From: Nocardia blacklockiae
GTDB lineage: Bacteria; Actinomycetota; Actinomycetes; Mycobacteriales; Mycobacteriaceae
Assembly: GCF_015477355.1 (NCBI RefSeq)
Contig: NZ_JADLRJ010000001.1
Location: 806,001 to 870,000, forward strand
Length of the DNA stretch: 64,000 nucleotides
Direction: 5' to 3'
Part shown: positions 63,128-64,000 of the stretch, piece after piece
How the letters are laid out: each line of letters begins with the position of its first letter
How positions within the stretch are numbered: position 1 is the stretch's first letter
Program-made: the position numbers and the translations under genes
Notes under the pieces: model-generated
Seen by the model: the letters and a program-made list of their open reading frames with translations, nothing else
The model's database searches: none
Told to the model about the DNA's origin: nothing

Positions 63128-64000
63128 TCGGGCCGATCGGCGCTGTGCCGCACCGGCTTCCGGCCCGGTGGCGCGCGGACGCGGTGGCGGGGTTCGCGGT
63201 GTGGGCGGCGGCGGTGCCCGAGGCGCTGGCGTGCGCCGCGATCGCCGGGCTGCCGCTGACGGCCGGGTTGTACGCGCTGGCGCCGGCGCTGCTGCTCTAC
63301 GCGCTCGCCGGGCGGTCCCGGCAGCTGGTGGTGGGGCCGACCCCGGTGACCGCGGCGCTGTCGGCGGCGGTGGCCGCGCCGCTGGTGGTCGCGGGCGGGC
63401 GGCCGGTGGCGGTGCTCGCGGGGGTGGCGCTGGTGTGCGGTGTGGCCGGGGTGGTCGCGGGCGGGCTGCGGCTGGGGTTCGTCGGCGCCGGTATTCCGCG
63501 GCCGGTGCGGCGCGGGTTCGGTGCGGGGCTGGCCGTGGTGGTGGTGATCGGGCAGTTGCCCGCGCTGCTGGGTGTGCCGGGGACGCACGGATTGCCTTGG
63601 CGGCAGGCCTGTTTCGCGTTGTCGCAGGCGGAGTCGTGGCAGTGGCGGGCGGCGGTGCTCGGCGGCGGCTGCCTGGTGCTGGTGCTGGTGTTGCAGCGGT
63701 GGCTGCCGCTGGTGCCGGCGTCGCTGGCGGCGGCGGTGACCGGGGTGGCGGTGGCGCGGCTGCTGCTGTGGGGCGAGCCGGGGATGCTCGCGGTGGAGCG
63801 CCTGGAACCGGGGCCGCCGCCGCTGGGGTGGCCGCAGGCGATCGCGCCGCGCGAGTTGCTCGTGGTGCTGGGGCCGGCGCTGGCGGTGCTGGTGTTCGCC
63901 TTCGCCGAGGGGCTGGCCGTCGCCGAACGCCTTGCGGTGCAGGACGGTTACCGGGTCGCGGCGCATCGGGAGCTGTTCGGGCTGGGCCTGGCGAATGTGG
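63124..64000 (+). CDS. SulP-family anion transporter, 3' end outside the window
   Basis: The frame is open from TTG 63124 (TTGA overlap with the previous gene; GTG 63145 is an alternative) to the window end, about 292 residues. It begins PHRLPARWRADAVAGFAVWAAAVPEALACAAIAGLPLTAGLYALAPALLLYALAGRSRQLVVGPTPVTAALSAAV, the conserved N-terminal SulP block, and continues with repeated hydrophobic helices. ALAVLVFAFAEGLAVAERLAVQDGYRVAAHRELFGLGLAN follows at the end and is also SulP-typical. Members carry sulfate, bicarbonate or other anions. Whether a STAS domain follows cannot be seen. Confidence 0.88.
   Translation, partial: MIGPIGAVPHRLPARWRADAVAGFAVWAAAVPEALACAAIAGLPLTAGLYALAPALLLYALAGRSRQLVVGPTPVTAALSAAVAAPLVVAGGRPVAVLAGVALVCGVAGVVAGGLRLGFVGAGIPRPVRRGFGAGLAVVVVIGQLPALLGVPGTHGLPWRQACFALSQAESWQWRAAVLGGGCLVLVLVLQRWLPLVPASLAAAVTGVAVARLLLWGEPGMLAVERLEPGPPPLGWPQAIAPRELLVVLGPALAVLVFAFAEGLAVAERLAVQDGYRVAAHRELFGLGLANV

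Overview
The window is very GC-rich, has GTG/TTG starts and many ATGA-type gene overlaps, and codes for RbpA, HelY, an EspG-like chaperone and several F420-linked split-barrel proteins. This points to a mycolic-acid actinomycete (order Mycobacteriales), most likely Nocardia. Gene order follows, with gaps and insertions, the Mycobacterium tuberculosis stretch I recall as Rv2092c (helY) down to Rv2049c (beside rbpA). I recalled that comparison from memory and did not compute it.

Layout. 1-6.0 kb: helY (5' end cut off), a DUF4333 membrane protein, a GNAT acetyltransferase, a 5'-3' exonuclease and an M24 peptidase, then a 27-bp degenerate tandem array. 6.2-18.9 kb: aerobic cobalamin (corrin ring) genes. 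cobL and cobK lie on the plus strand with a small secreted-protein gene between them. An opposing run (100-aa membrane protein, cobG, cobH, cobIJ fusion) lies on the minus strand. cobN lies downstream of a cobalamin riboswitch. cobM is not in the window. CobIJ carries a collagen-like Gly-X-Y N-terminal extension and cobK seems to start at CTG.

19.2-24.1 kb: a paralogue of the secreted protein, two tail-to-tail F420-type split-barrel genes, a PadR/VOC pair and an XRE/methionine-aminopeptidase pair, each pair with a duplicated palindromic operator, and a DegP-like protease. 24.2-27.9 kb: an orphan type VII secretion cassette (small helical partner, PPE-like proline-rich protein, EspG-like chaperone). 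28.0-38.5 kb: tldE/tldD, TetR, a TSUP permease, a two-component system, fxsA, an amidohydrolase and lnt.

38.9-54.6 kb is the most interesting part: a four-module, single-protein NRPS of 4583 aa (C-A-PCP x4 and TE) overlapping a DrrA/DrrB-type ABC exporter and closed by a perfect 15-bp hairpin terminator. The first adenylation domain carries the EntF-type serine code. The other three share an unusual hydrophobic DA-type code. The operon sits between lnt and rbpA, where a polyprenol-phosphate-mannose synthase (ppm1) would be expected, and no ppm1 is seen. I do not recognise the product.

54.6-64 kb: rbpA with a sigma-R-like promoter, a short Cys-rich protein overlapping a membrane-protein gene in antisense, an M23 peptidase, ArsR, a GT9 glycosyltransferase, small membrane proteins, a GH15 glucoamylase-like enzyme, a SHOCT protein and the start of a SulP transporter cut by the window end. 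No tRNA, rRNA, insertion sequence or CRISPR array was seen.
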